A stretch of 38,750 bases of DNA from Syntrophaceae bacterium CG2_30_49_12. Its GTDB lineage: Bacteria; Desulfobacterota; Syntrophia; Syntrophales; CG2-30-49-12. The position numbers and the translations under genes are program-made. The stretch is taken from positions 1-38,750 of the forward strand of contig MNZP01000007.1 in the NCBI GenBank assembly GCA_001873675.1, read 5' to 3'. Shown piece by piece: positions 8,313 to 16,921 of this stretch (the first letter of the stretch is position 1; the number at the start of each line of letters is the position of its first letter). A model generated the notes under the pieces. It was given only the letters and a program-made list of their open reading frames with translations. It did no database searches and was not told the origin of the DNA.

Positions 8313-9341
8313 CTAATACGCCTCCTCATACGCCAGATCCTCTCTGGTAATTTTTCCCTTAAACAATTTATAGGCCCAGAACTGGTACGCTAATACGATA
8401 GGTACGAAGATAAGGGCCAACACAAGCATGATGGTCAGGGTCAAGGAACTGGAAGAGGCATTGTAAGCCGTCAGGTTGTAATCAGGGTTCAGGCTCGAAG
8501 GGAACATCGTGGGGAACAGGCCGATAAACCCGTAAAACGTTGCTCCCACAATGGTAATCGCTGAAGAAAACCATGCCTTCCAGTAACTTCCCTTAACCAG
8601 AAAGACCTTGATACAAAAGAGAGCCAGGACAGTGATCAAGATGAAAACAAAGAGGAGGGGATGGGCTAAATAATTGTCATAAATCTGAGTGGAAAACCCA
8701 GAGGCAATCAGGAAAACAACCGCGACAGTCAATAGTGCCGGCCACAATTTTTGGGCCATCTCGCTTCCCCTTTCATGAAGAGCCCCCTCGCTTTTTACAG
8801 CGAGCCAAATTGAGCCATGCACGAGGAAGAGGAGGAGGAAGAGAACTCCCCCCAAGAGTCCATAGGGATTGAGCAAGGTAAAAAGTGTCCCGTGGTAGAC
8901 CCCCTTGGCGTCAATGGGGATACCCCGAAAGATATTGGCAAAGGCAACGCCAAAGAGTAGGGCGGGAACGAGGCTGCCCACAAACAGGCATGTATCCCAC
9001 AACTTCTGCCAGCGTGGATTCGCAACTTTATTGCGAAATTCTAATGAGACACCCCTGATGATCAGGGCAAAGAGGATAAGCATCAGGGCTGAATAAAGAG
9101 AACTGAACATTACTGCATAGACCAGCGGAAACGCCGCAAAGGTGACGCCACCGGCGGTAAGCAGCCAAACCTCGTTGCCATCCCAGAGGGGACCCATGGC
9201 ATTGTACATGATCCTTTTCTCTTCGTTATTTTTCCCTAAGATCAGAAGTAGGCTCCCAATGCCTAAATCAAATCCGTCGGTAACAAAATAGACGGCCCAC
9301 AACAGTACCCAAAGGAAAAACCATATTGCTTGTAAATCCAT
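8313..9341 (-). CDS. cydB: Cytochrome bd oxidase subunit II
   Basis: A 342-residue membrane protein with about eight or nine hydrophobic segments. It begins with the family signature WFFLWVLLWAVYFVTDGFDLGIG and contains the GPLWDGNEVWLLTAGG motif typical of CydB. With CydA it forms the quinol-oxidising, high-affinity bd oxidase of the inner membrane. In a strict anaerobe this usually removes oxygen rather than supporting aerobic growth. It lies 74 bases downstream of cydA, and a hairpin sits between them. No CydX-like small gene was seen. Confidence 0.94.
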   Translation of the reverse strand: MDLQAIWFFLWVLLWAVYFVTDGFDLGIGSLLLILGKNNEEKRIMYNAMGPLWDGNEVWLLTAGGVTFAAFPLVYAVMFSSLYSALMLILFALIIRGVSLEFRNKVANPRWQKLWDTCLFVGSLVPALLFGVAFANIFRGIPIDAKGVYHGTLFTLLNPYGLLGGVLFLLLFLVHGSIWLAVKSEGALHERGSEMAQKLWPALLTVAVVFLIASGFSTQIYDNYLAHPLLFVFILITVLALFCIKVFLVKGSYWKAWFSSAITIVGATFYGFIGLFPTMFPSSLNPDYNLTAYNASSSSLTLTIMLVLALIFVPIVLAYQFWAYKLFKGKITREDLAYEEAY

Positions 9342-9380
9342 TTTTCACCTCCTGAAATGATTACGGATTGAACACTAAAA

Positions 9381-9420
9381 ATTGACGATGGAAATCCCTT
9401 GCAAATTGTTAATCGTCAAT
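9381..9420 (-). other. Hairpin with T-run between cydA and cydB
   Basis: ATTGACGAT and ATCGTCAAT form a perfect 9-base stem (arms 9381-9389 and 9412-9420) with a 22-base loop. The upstream arm includes the cydA stop codon. On the minus strand the stem is followed by TTTT. It may act as a weak terminator, attenuator or processing site setting the cydA to cydB ratio. The stem is AT-rich and the loop long, so strong termination is unlikely. Confidence 0.5.
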
Positions 9421-10720
9421 CAGCAACGGGCCCCTTCTTAGCATTTTTGATAATGAGAAAGTACCCTACTGCACCCAAAAAGCCATATAGAAGTATGAAG
9501 GCTACAAGAGTAACTGTTACCTGAGAGGTGGCAAGGGGAGAAACTGCATCTCTTGTCTTCATGAGACCATAAACAATCCAGGGCTGGCGACCCATCTCGG
9601 CCAGGATCCACCCTAACTCAGCGGCGATGTACGGCAGAGGAAGGGAAAAGAGCATCAACTTCAAATACCGGGGGCTTTCCACCAAGCGATTTTTCTTGAA
9701 CCAGCCCCAAAGGGTAACTAAGGCAAAATAGAACCCCAGAACTACCATGAGCCGGAAAGCACCAAAACTGATGAGTACAGGAGGCCGTTCGTCGCGCGGA
9801 TAGTCCTTCAGCCCTTTTACCTCGGCATCGCTCCTGTGAAAGGCCAGCAAACTTAGCATTCCGGGAAGGGGGCCTATGGCAGTGCTGTTTTTCTCCTTAG
9901 CCTCATCGGGAAAGGCAAAAAAATAGATGGGAGCATTCCTGGATGTTTCCCAGTGAGATTCCATGGCCGCCAATTTGGTGGGTTGATTTTCCGCGAGGTC
10001 CCTCCCATGCAGATGACCCTCCCAGATCTCAAATAAGGAAAAGATGAGACCAAAGACCAGGGCGAGGCGAAAGGACTTTGTAAAAAACGCTACATGCTGT
10101 TTCTTCAACAGATGATAGGCACTGATCCCCATGACGAAAAATGCGCTCAAGATGTAGGCGGCACTGATTGTATGAAGGATCATCAGAATACCGGTCTTAT
10201 TAAGGGCCACGGCGGCAAAGCTTTCCAGCTCAGCCCGGCCATTTCTAATAACATAGCCCACAGGGTGTTGCATCCAGGCATTGGCAGTAAGAATCCATAC
10301 TGCGGAACCAGTTGAGGCAAAGGCAACAAGCCACATCACAATAGCATGCGCCCCTTTAGAGATCTTCCTCCAGCCGAAAAGCCAGACTCCGATTAAAGTG
10401 GACTCCAGGAAAAAGAATCCCAATGCCTCAATTGCGAGAAGGGAGCCAAAGATATCCCCCATGAAGGCTGAATAGCGGGACCAGTTAGTTCCGAACTGAA
10501 ACTCAAGGGTTATGCCGGTCACGATTCCAATGACAAAATTGATAAGGAAAAGCTTACCCCAGAACCTGGTCATTTTCAGGTATGTCTCATCCCCCGTCTT
10601 TACATACCTTGTTTCCATGATGGCCACCAAAACGGACAGGCCCAGTGTAAGCGGTACAAAAAGAAAATGAAAGAACGTGGCCACGGCAAACTGTAATCTT
10701 GAAAGTAACAAAACATCCAT
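9416..10720 (-). CDS. cydA: Cytochrome bd oxidase subunit I, short form
   Basis: A 434-residue haem-bearing subunit. It opens with SRLQFAVATFFHFLFVPLTLG, whose histidine (His18) matches the haem ligand near the N-terminus. The LLAIEALGFFFLEST segment carries the conserved glutamates of the proton path, and GWILAEMGRQPW is the conserved late motif. It is about 90 residues shorter than E. coli CydA, which fits the short Q-loop class. It lies 69 bases downstream of an Rrf2 regulator on the same strand, and the three genes probably form one operon. Confidence 0.94.
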   Translation of the reverse strand: MDVLLLSRLQFAVATFFHFLFVPLTLGLSVLVAIMETRYVKTGDETYLKMTRFWGKLFLINFVIGIVTGITLEFQFGTNWSRYSAFMGDIFGSLLAIEALGFFFLESTLIGVWLFGWRKISKGAHAIVMWLVAFASTGSAVWILTANAWMQHPVGYVIRNGRAELESFAAVALNKTGILMILHTISAAYILSAFFVMGISAYHLLKKQHVAFFTKSFRLALVFGLIFSLFEIWEGHLHGRDLAENQPTKLAAMESHWETSRNAPIYFFAFPDEAKEKNSTAIGPLPGMLSLLAFHRSDAEVKGLKDYPRDERPPVLISFGAFRLMVVLGFYFALVTLWGWFKKNRLVESPRYLKLMLFSLPLPYIAAELGWILAEMGRQPWIVYGLMKTRDAVSPLATSQVTVTLVAFILLYGFLGAVGYFLIIKNAKKGPVAD

Positions 10721-10789
10721 AAACTATCCTCCTTTCCTGCCTCTAAGGCATGTTTTTGAGATTTAAACGGCGGCGTTTACTTAAAAAAC

Positions 10790-11236
10790 CTATCTTCCCT
10801 GTCTGGATGACCCTTCCAAAGGGCCAAAGCAAGATTCTCCCTCCATGAGCTTGGCGAAGTTGACCTCCCCGAGGGTATTTCTTAGCTGCGTCCTCGCCCT
10901 CTCCCAGAGGCAATGAACTGAGCAGGTTGCACTTCTGCGGCATGAAGCTGGCCTCATGATGCAATCATTCAAGAATATTTCGCCGCTGATGGCTTCGACT
11001 GCGTTTAAAAGAGAGATTTTCTCTGGTGAAACTAAAAGCCGGTACCCACCTTTTGCGCCCTGGACAATCTCGATAAGCCCTGCTTTCGCTAATTGTTGGG
11101 CTATCTTCCCCAAAAACTGCCCGGGAATCTCCATGTACTTCGCAATCTCTTTACGACCCACGACCTCTCCCTTTCCGTTGACGGCAAGAAAAAGGATACA
11201 GCGCACAGCATATTCAGTAGCCCTTGTTATTCGCAT
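10790..11236 (-). CDS. Rrf2-family regulator with Fe-S cysteines
   Basis: A 148-residue Rrf2-family transcription factor. The N-terminal winged helix starts MRITRATEYAVR, and GAKGGYRL near residues 61-68 is the wing. Four cysteines (Cys92, Cys99, Cys105, Cys109) occupy the Fe-S cluster region, at spacings close to but not identical with IscR or NsrR. It likely senses oxygen, nitric oxide or redox state and controls the cydAB genes directly downstream, and itself. A promoter with an overlapping inverted repeat lies upstream at 11259-11309. The regulon is inferred from position. Confidence 0.85.
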   Translation of the reverse strand: MRITRATEYAVRCILFLAVNGKGEVVGRKEIAKYMEIPGQFLGKIAQQLAKAGLIEIVQGAKGGYRLLVSPEKISLLNAVEAISGEIFLNDCIMRPASCRRSATCSVHCLWERARTQLRNTLGEVNFAKLMEGESCFGPLEGSSRQGR

Positions 11237-11258
11237 GGTGACTCTTCTTAAGCCAAAC

Positions 11259-11309
11259 AGGATAAATAAGATTTTTTTTATCCTATATTGGTTTTTCCCA
11301 CCCTGTCAA
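11259..11309 (-). promoter_or_regulatory. Promoter and candidate operator of the rrf2-cydAB operon
   Basis: On the minus strand TTGACA (11309-11304) and TATAGG (11287-11282) are spaced by 16 bases. The inverted repeat AGGATAA (11259-11265) / TTATCCT (11278-11284), with a 12-base spacer, overlaps the -10 and start-site region. A bound Rrf2 dimer there would block transcription, a plausible autoregulatory circuit. Confidence 0.65.
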
Positions 11310-11326
11310 GTATTTTTCGCATCTTC

Positions 11327-12526
11327 TTACATACCTTTTGGTGTTGGTTTTATAGTGATTATAAATACAATAAATAACATTGCCGAAAGGATGGCCGTTG
11401 TTGCTCCGAAATAGAAAGTTGCCGCGGGAGAGATGTTATCCCAGAGCCATCCTCCGAAAAGGCTGGCAGGAAACATTGCCAGTCCGATGGCGGTGTTATA
11501 GACCCCAAAGGCGGTTGCCTTAAAATCGGAGGGGATAATGGTGGCAAGAAACGCTTTCTGTATACCCTCTGTGAGCCCCATAAAGAGTCCGTAAAGGCCG
11601 AAGAGGAGCCATATAATCCTTTGATCTGATGTAACTCCAAAACCGTAGTAGAGAAGGGCAAACAACACAAAACCCCAGAAGATAACTCTCTTTTTCCCGA
11701 ATCGGTCCGCCATCATACCGGCCGGGATAGATGATATTGAGTAGATGAGATTAAACAGGAGATAGATCACGGGAATCATGGCAGTAGGAACCCCTGTCTG
11801 TTGGGCCCTCAATATCAGGAATACATCGCTTGAGTTGCCTATGGCGAAGATGCCGGCGATGATGACGAAAAACTTGAATCGCCAGTCGAAATGTTTCCAG
11901 GTAAGTTTTGGCTTTTCTGATGGATGATCGGTAGAAAATTTTTTCTTCTCCCTGATAAAAAAGATGATCAGAAGTACGGCAATTACCCCCGGTATCATGG
12001 AAAGCCAGAAAATGCTGCGATAGTTATTTGAAAGTATCACCAGCAGGAAAAAAGCAATCGCCGGCCCGATGACTGCGCCCATCGTGTCCATTGAGCGGTG
12101 AAAACCGAATGCCCTTCCGAGATGCGTGATATCTGCAGACTCAGCGATGATGGCATCGCGGGGTGCGGTGCGGATTCCCTTACCAAACCTGTCCATAAAA
12201 CGGAAAGCCATTACATGTTGCCACCCTGTGGCAAGGGCAACGATCGGTCTGCTCAAGGTAGATATGGAGTATCCGGCAGCCATGAACCATTTTCTGTTTC
12301 CCAGTCTATCAGAAAACCACCCTGAAAAAACCTTGAGCAGGCTGGCAGTTGATTCCGCGATACCTTCAATAAGGCCGATGGTCGTTTTATTTATTCCCAG
12401 CACATTGGCAAGAAAAAGCGGCACGAGGGGATATATCATTTCAGAGCTTATATCCATAAAAAAGCTCACCAGGCCGGCAATGAATATATTTTTACCGTCC
12501 TTCCCGAAGCCGAAAAATTTTCTCAC
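11327..12526 (-). CDS. Major facilitator superfamily transporter
   Basis: A 399-residue protein with about twelve hydrophobic segments. MFS loop 2-3 motifs are visible as GWFSDRLGNRK (about residues 66-76) and again in the second half as GMMADRFGKKR, so both halves are intact. The substrate cannot be told from sequence; the branch resembles uncharacterised drug or metabolite exporters of anaerobes. The start is GTG at 12526 with a weak purine-rich site. It is co-directional with the upstream HAD gene but not part of the rrf2-cydAB unit, which has its own promoter. Confidence 0.85.
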   Translation of the reverse strand: MRKFFGFGKDGKNIFIAGLVSFFMDISSEMIYPLVPLFLANVLGINKTTIGLIEGIAESTASLLKVFSGWFSDRLGNRKWFMAAGYSISTLSRPIVALATGWQHVMAFRFMDRFGKGIRTAPRDAIIAESADITHLGRAFGFHRSMDTMGAVIGPAIAFFLLVILSNNYRSIFWLSMIPGVIAVLLIIFFIREKKKFSTDHPSEKPKLTWKHFDWRFKFFVIIAGIFAIGNSSDVFLILRAQQTGVPTAMIPVIYLLFNLIYSISSIPAGMMADRFGKKRVIFWGFVLFALLYYGFGVTSDQRIIWLLFGLYGLFMGLTEGIQKAFLATIIPSDFKATAFGVYNTAIGLAMFPASLFGGWLWDNISPAATFYFGATTAILSAMLFIVFIITIKPTPKGM

Positions 12527-12567
12527 CTTTTTCTCTCGACCTTCATAATTGTTCCTTATCTGTCACA

Positions 12568-13038
12568 TTAAAATCTCAGCGTTGCTTTACATCTTTTGGG
12601 GTTAAGCAGAAGGTTGAGCCCATCGAGGGCGCTTCTCACATGAATATCTGATGCCGTCAGTGCATCCACCGCACAGCCTTCGCCCTCTGAAACAGCTATG
12701 CCAATCCTTGCCGCTTTCAGCATCCGCCTGTCATTTTTCCCGTTGCCAAAGGCAACAACATGTTCTGCACCAAGCCCCCTGATATATTCCTCTTTTTGAA
12801 TGTCATGGTCATCGCCGGAAAGAATCTGGATGATGCAATTTACATCTTTTAGCTCTGCGTAAGCCATACCAAATGTATCAGCAGTCAGTATGTGTACCTT
12901 TAGAAATTCTGCTATCCCGTTCAAGTGTTCCTTTACCGCCGGTAAAAGTCTCCCGCCAACAGACAGGGTGCCTGTAAAATCTGAAACCAGGTGCTCCAGG
13001 ACAACAGGACCAAAACCGGGAATATCAATCTCCAACAT
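12568..13038 (-). CDS. Small HAD-family phosphatase (soluble P-type ATPase-like)
   Basis: A 156-residue HAD-fold protein without membrane segments. Motif I is DFTGT with nucleophile Asp20 and Thr at +2, as in the DKTGT of P-type ATPases. Motif II is the TAD segment near residue 58, and the late motif is GNGKNDRRML. This matches the family annotated as soluble P-type ATPase or HAD hydrolase. The substrate is unknown. It may be co-transcribed with the MFS gene 41 bases downstream. Confidence 0.75.
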   Translation of the reverse strand: MLEIDIPGFGPVVLEHLVSDFTGTLSVGGRLLPAVKEHLNGIAEFLKVHILTADTFGMAYAELKDVNCIIQILSGDDHDIQKEEYIRGLGAEHVVAFGNGKNDRRMLKAARIGIAVSEGEGCAVDALTASDIHVRSALDGLNLLLNPKRCKATLRF

Positions 13039-13052
13039 GGCAACCTCCAGTT

Positions 13053-13094
13053 AAGTGCCTAAAGTGATCTAAAGTTTAAAGTGCCTAAAGTTAT
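13053..13094. repeat. Direct repeat of AAGTGCCTAAAGT
   Basis: A copy of AAGTGCCTAAAGT near 13053-13065 recurs near 13079-13091, separated by further AAAGT words. It lies between the HAD gene and the foldback element. No function is evident. Confidence 0.5.
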
Positions 13095-13162
13095 TTAAAA
13101 TGGAAATTCCTGTACTATTAAAATAATATGCAACGGGAGACATGTCCAGGACAATAATTATC

Positions 13163-13320
13163 GTAACTACTCAGGCATAAAGGCTGAAGGTGGATAGACT
13201 GAAGGGAAAAACATGTGCGACCACACAAAGCCAAAATCGTTTGGATACCTTGACAGGTTGTTGTGTCATGAATGATGATTATTGGCCTTCAGTCTTCAGT
13301 CTATACACCTGAGTAGTTAC
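13163..13320. repeat. 158-base foldback element with 13-base terminal inverted repeats
   Basis: GTAACTACTCAGG (13163-13175) is the exact inverse of CCTGAGTAGTTAC (13308-13320). A second nested pair, ATAGACTGAAG (13194-13204) and CTTCAGTCTAT (13294-13304), lies inside. The element fills the intergenic gap before the nitroreductase, has no open frame, and contains CTTCAGT repeated twice. No target-site duplication is visible. It could be a MITE-like element or a large structured RNA. Confidence 0.7.
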
Positions 13321-13397
13321 AAAATGTGTTGACAAACGGAGAGAAAAAAATAGAAAAGGAGAGGAAGAATTTTGCTTATCGTATACAAGGAGGAGAT

Positions 13398-14072
13398 ATG
13401 GATATTATTGATGCCATAAGAACACGAAAGAGTATCAGGGGATTCAAGCCTGACCCTGTTCCAAAAGAGATTCTCAGGGAGATCCTAAAAATTGCGGGAT
13501 GTGCCCCTTCGGCGATGAATACCCAGCCCTGGGAGTTTACCGTGATTACCGGGAATGTTCTGGAAAATGTAAGGCGGGCCAATGTGGAGAAGCTCAATTC
13601 CGGGGAGAAGCCTCATCCGGATCATGTTGCGGCGAAATGGCCTGATGATAGCATCTATCGGAATCGCCAGGTGGAGCTTGCCAAGCGGATCTTCCAGCTC
13701 ATGGGGATACAGCGGGAGGATAAGGAGAAGAGGGCGCGATGGATGGAGCGGGGATTCCGTTACTTCGATGCACCGGCGGCGATCATTATTTCCGTGGATA
13801 AAGCGTTAAGCGAGGCAGGACCATTGCTCGATATTGGCGCGGTGATGCAGACCATCTGTATCGCTGCCCTGGACTACGGCCTTGGCACCTGTATCGAGGA
13901 TCAGGGGATCATGTATCCCGGCGTATTGAGAGAATTTGCCGGCATACCCGAGTCCAAGCGGATAATCATCGCCATCGCCGTCGGCTATCCCGACGGGGAT
14001 TTTCCGGTAAACAAACTGGAAAGCACCCGGGAACCCGTAGAAAACACCACGACATGGTGCGGCTTCGCATAG
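13398..14072 (+). CDS. Nitroreductase-family flavoprotein
   Basis: A 224-residue FMN-dependent nitroreductase-fold enzyme. It begins MDIIDAIRTRKSIRGFKPDPVP, the standard family N-terminus with FMN-phosphate-binding arginines, and carries APSAMNTQPWEF near residues 36-47 and a late GYP motif. The frame opens at 13326 but ATG 13398 has AAGGAGGA just before it and matches the family start. Natural substrates of such enzymes are rarely known (quinones, nitro compounds, dehydrogenation in cofactor pathways). It stands alone upstream of mutL. Confidence 0.87.
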   Translation: MDIIDAIRTRKSIRGFKPDPVPKEILREILKIAGCAPSAMNTQPWEFTVITGNVLENVRRANVEKLNSGEKPHPDHVAAKWPDDSIYRNRQVELAKRIFQLMGIQREDKEKRARWMERGFRYFDAPAAIIISVDKALSEAGPLLDIGAVMQTICIAALDYGLGTCIEDQGIMYPGVLREFAGIPESKRIIIAIAVGYPDGDFPVNKLESTREPVENTTTWCGFA

Positions 14073-14109
14073 CATATATAAGGATAGCGATATCCTTAAA
14101 TCATTTGAT

Positions 14110-14135
14110 CGCAGCCGTAGTAGAGAGAGGCTGCG
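14110..14135 (+). other. Hairpin upstream of mutL
   Basis: CGCAGCC (14110-14116) pairs with GGCTGCG (14129-14135) around a 12-base loop. A T6 run follows about ten bases later (14146-14151). It could be an imperfect terminator for the nitroreductase transcript or leader structure for mutL. Confidence 0.4.
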
Positions 14136-14166
14136 GTACTTCGCATTTTTTAAAGAGGAATTGACG

Positions 14167-15969
14167 TTGCCAGGAAGAATTGTTGTTCTGCCTGAGGAAC
14201 TAACCAACAAGATAGCGGCGGGAGAGGTCGTCGAGAGGCCGGCATCCATTGTCAAGGAACTCCTCGAAAACGCCCTTGATGCCGGGGCGACAGATGTGAC
14301 TATTGAGCTTGAGAAGGGCGGGTGTGGCTCCATAAGGATTACCGATAACGGCGAGGGTATAGAGGATGAGGATGTGCCGCTGGCCTTTTCACGGTATGCC
14401 ACCAGCAAGATATACCAGTTTGACGATATCTACAGGGTAAAATCCTTTGGTTTCCGGGGAGAGGCCCTCCCCAGCATTGCCTCTATCTCAAGGGTCGAGA
14501 TGGTTACCAGGAAGAGGGAATCTGTATCAGGTACGAGGGTGATCGTTGAGGCCGGGCAGGTCAAGGAAATTGCCGCTGCGGGCTGTCCTGTCGGTACATC
14601 CGTTCTTGTCAACCGCATTTTTGATCCTGTTCCCGTCCGCAAGAAGTTTCTCAAGGCAGAGGTGACGGAACAGGGACACTGCCTTGATGTGATCACAAGG
14701 GCGGCCCTGTCCCATCCTGAAGTGAGGATGAAGGTTGTAGCCAGGGGGAAGGAAATTTTGAACATTCCTGCCACCCAGGATGTCTCGCTGCGGGTCTCCC
14801 TCGTTATCGGCGCCGATTTCATGGATCATATCCTGCCGGTAAGGGGAGTCAGGAGCGATATAAGCGTTAGTGGATTTGTCTGCAGGCCTGAGTTTACAAG
14901 GTCCAGCGCCAGGCACATCTATTGCTATGTGAATAAGAGGTTCGTCAGGGATTATCTTTTGAACCATGCCGTGATGACGGCTTACAGGCGTTTGCTCGAT
15001 GTCAGAAGGTATCCCGCCGTTGTTCTCTTTGTTGATCTTCCCCCCGGCGAGGTAGATGTCAATGTCCATCCCGCTAAGATGGAAGTCCGCTTCAGAACCC
15101 CCCGCGATGTCTATGAAGTTGTCCTGGGAGTTCTGGCGGGGGCCCTGGCCGGTATCTCTCCTGCAACAGAAACATTGGCTGGACCCGTTTTATCAGGGGG
15201 GAGGGCAAGTCCTGAGGGGTATCGGAGCGGGCTTGAAGAGGGGCTGAGGCGGTACACGGTTTCTTCGGGAAGGGGAAAACTCTTCTTTGAGAGAGCCTTT
15301 GCCGACAAAAAGGAAGAACAGGCAGGAGCGGCCGTACCGGAGGAGACCGCCGAGGAGGATTTTGCTTTCCTCACGGGAATATCATTTGCCGAGCTGGAAT
15401 ATGTGGGGCAGGTTGCCGGCACGTACCTCGTTTTTTCCTCTACCGAGGGGTTGATCCTCGTAGATCAGCATGCGGCACATGAGCGGATCCTCTTTGAGAA
15501 ATTCAGGGAGAAGGCACCTGCAGCAGGTGAAAGGGCGGTCGGCCAGCGGTTGCTGATCCCGGAGGTTATCAGCCTCCCCCTGAAGGATTTTTCCTTTCTC
15601 ATGGAAGCCAGGCAAATCCTCGACGAGGCGGGGATAGAGGTGGAGCCGTTCGGCAAGGATACGGTTGTCGTAAAGACCGTTCCTGCCATGCTGCCCGATG
15701 TCGAGCCGAAGGCGGTGATCATGGATCTCCTTGAGGAATTTTCAGAGACCGGACACCCGCTGAGTATGCAAGATAAGAAGGATAAAGTCTTTGCCTTTCT
15801 GGCCTGCAGGGGGGCCGTAAAGGCAAACCAGAGGCTTTCGGCGCCGGAAGTAGCTAAGCTATGTAGAGATCTGGATGCCACACCGTTTTCCTCCACCTGT
15901 CCCCACGGAAGGCCTGTTTATATCTCCTTCAGTTTTAAAGAGATGGAAAGGATGTTCAAACGAAGGTGA
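14167..15969 (+). CDS. mutL: DNA mismatch repair protein MutL with endonuclease motif
   Basis: About 600 residues. The N-terminal GHKL ATPase shows ELLENALDAGAT, DNGEGI and GFRGEAL in order. The C-terminal domain keeps DQHAAHERILFE, the DQHA(x2)E(x4)E nicking motif, near residue 432, and the CPHGRP motif near residue 577 that helps bind the metal. This is the latent-endonuclease MutL of bacteria without MutH. TTG at 14167 is preferred: the GAGGA site ends seven bases before it, whereas the TTG at 14161 nearly touches that site. miaA follows 10 bases after the stop, a common mutL-miaA arrangement. Confidence 0.95.
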   Translation: MPGRIVVLPEELTNKIAAGEVVERPASIVKELLENALDAGATDVTIELEKGGCGSIRITDNGEGIEDEDVPLAFSRYATSKIYQFDDIYRVKSFGFRGEALPSIASISRVEMVTRKRESVSGTRVIVEAGQVKEIAAAGCPVGTSVLVNRIFDPVPVRKKFLKAEVTEQGHCLDVITRAALSHPEVRMKVVARGKEILNIPATQDVSLRVSLVIGADFMDHILPVRGVRSDISVSGFVCRPEFTRSSARHIYCYVNKRFVRDYLLNHAVMTAYRRLLDVRRYPAVVLFVDLPPGEVDVNVHPAKMEVRFRTPRDVYEVVLGVLAGALAGISPATETLAGPVLSGGRASPEGYRSGLEEGLRRYTVSSGRGKLFFERAFADKKEEQAGAAVPEETAEEDFAFLTGISFAELEYVGQVAGTYLVFSSTEGLILVDQHAAHERILFEKFREKAPAAGERAVGQRLLIPEVISLPLKDFSFLMEARQILDEAGIEVEPFGKDTVVVKTVPAMLPDVEPKAVIMDLLEEFSETGHPLSMQDKKDKVFAFLACRGAVKANQRLSAPEVAKLCRDLDATPFSSTCPHGRPVYISFSFKEMERMFKRR

Positions 15970-15979
15970 GGGAGGCGAT

Positions 15980-16921
15980 ATGGATATGAGCCGGGAAGAA
16001 CCTAAACCCCGTTTGATCATCATCGTTGGCCCCACAGGTATCGGGAAGACAGATGCGGCTATCAGGCTGGCAGACGAGCTGGGGGGCGAGATCATCAGCA
16101 CCGATTCGATGCAGGTTTACCGGTATATGGATATCGGCACAGCAAAACCTACATTGGCAGAGCGGACACGGGTGAGACATCATCTGATTGACGTGGTTAA
16201 TCCGAACGAAGAGTTTAATGCCGCCATGTTTGTAAAGGAGGCGGGGGCGATCATCGGGAAGTTAAATTGCCTGCAAAAGCCCGTCTTTGTGGTTGGCGGT
16301 ACGGGTCTCTATATCAGGGCGCTGCTGGGCGGGCTTTTTGAAGGTCCCGGCGCCGATCCCGACCTGCGGGAGTTTTACCGTCAGGAAGCGGCCCGCCACG
16401 GTAAAAGATACCTCTATGAGAAGCTGAGGGTCAAGGATGAAAAGGCTGCCGCCCTGATTGACGGCAACGATATCAGCAGGATTATAAGAGCCCTCGAGGT
16501 CCTGGAGCTGACCGGCAAGTCCATTGTGGAACAGCAAAAGGCACACCATTTCAGGGATAATCTCTATGAATGCCTCAAGATCGGTCTGATGACGGAGAGA
16601 GAACAGTTATATGCCAGGATCGAGCAGAGAACAGAGAAGATGATAGAGGACGGCTTTACCGATGAAGTCCGTAATCTATTAGCCATGGGTTATGATGAAA
16701 CCATCAAGCCGATGCAGTCTCTCGGTTATAAACATATCGTGGGTTATCTGCGGGGGGAATACTCTCTTGGGGAGGCGGTCAGGACGATAAAGCGCGACAC
16801 GAGGCGCTACGCCAAACGCCAGTTGACCTGGTTTAAAGCGGATAAGGATGTCGAGTGGTTCTCTCCGCGCGAGACCGATGCCATCCGGAAAAGGGTAAGG
16901 AAAGCCTTGCCTTGCTTATGA
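15980..16921 (+). CDS. miaA: tRNA dimethylallyltransferase
   Basis: A 313-residue enzyme that puts the dimethylallyl group on A37 of tRNAs reading UNN codons. P-loop GPTGIGKT lies near residues 17-24, followed by STDSMQVYRYMDIGTAKP, then HHLID, GGTGLYIRALL and the late KRDTRRYAKRQLTWF tRNA-contact block. The frame is open from 15875 inside mutL; ATG 15980 is chosen because GGGAGG precedes it and the family N-terminus follows. Its stop overlaps the next gene's start by four bases. Confidence 0.95.
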   Translation: MDMSREEPKPRLIIIVGPTGIGKTDAAIRLADELGGEIISTDSMQVYRYMDIGTAKPTLAERTRVRHHLIDVVNPNEEFNAAMFVKEAGAIIGKLNCLQKPVFVVGGTGLYIRALLGGLFEGPGADPDLREFYRQEAARHGKRYLYEKLRVKDEKAAALIDGNDISRIIRALEVLELTGKSIVEQQKAHHFRDNLYECLKIGLMTEREQLYARIEQRTEKMIEDGFTDEVRNLLAMGYDETIKPMQSLGYKHIVGYLRGEYSLGEAVRTIKRDTRRYAKRQLTWFKADKDVEWFSPRETDAIRKRVRKALPCL

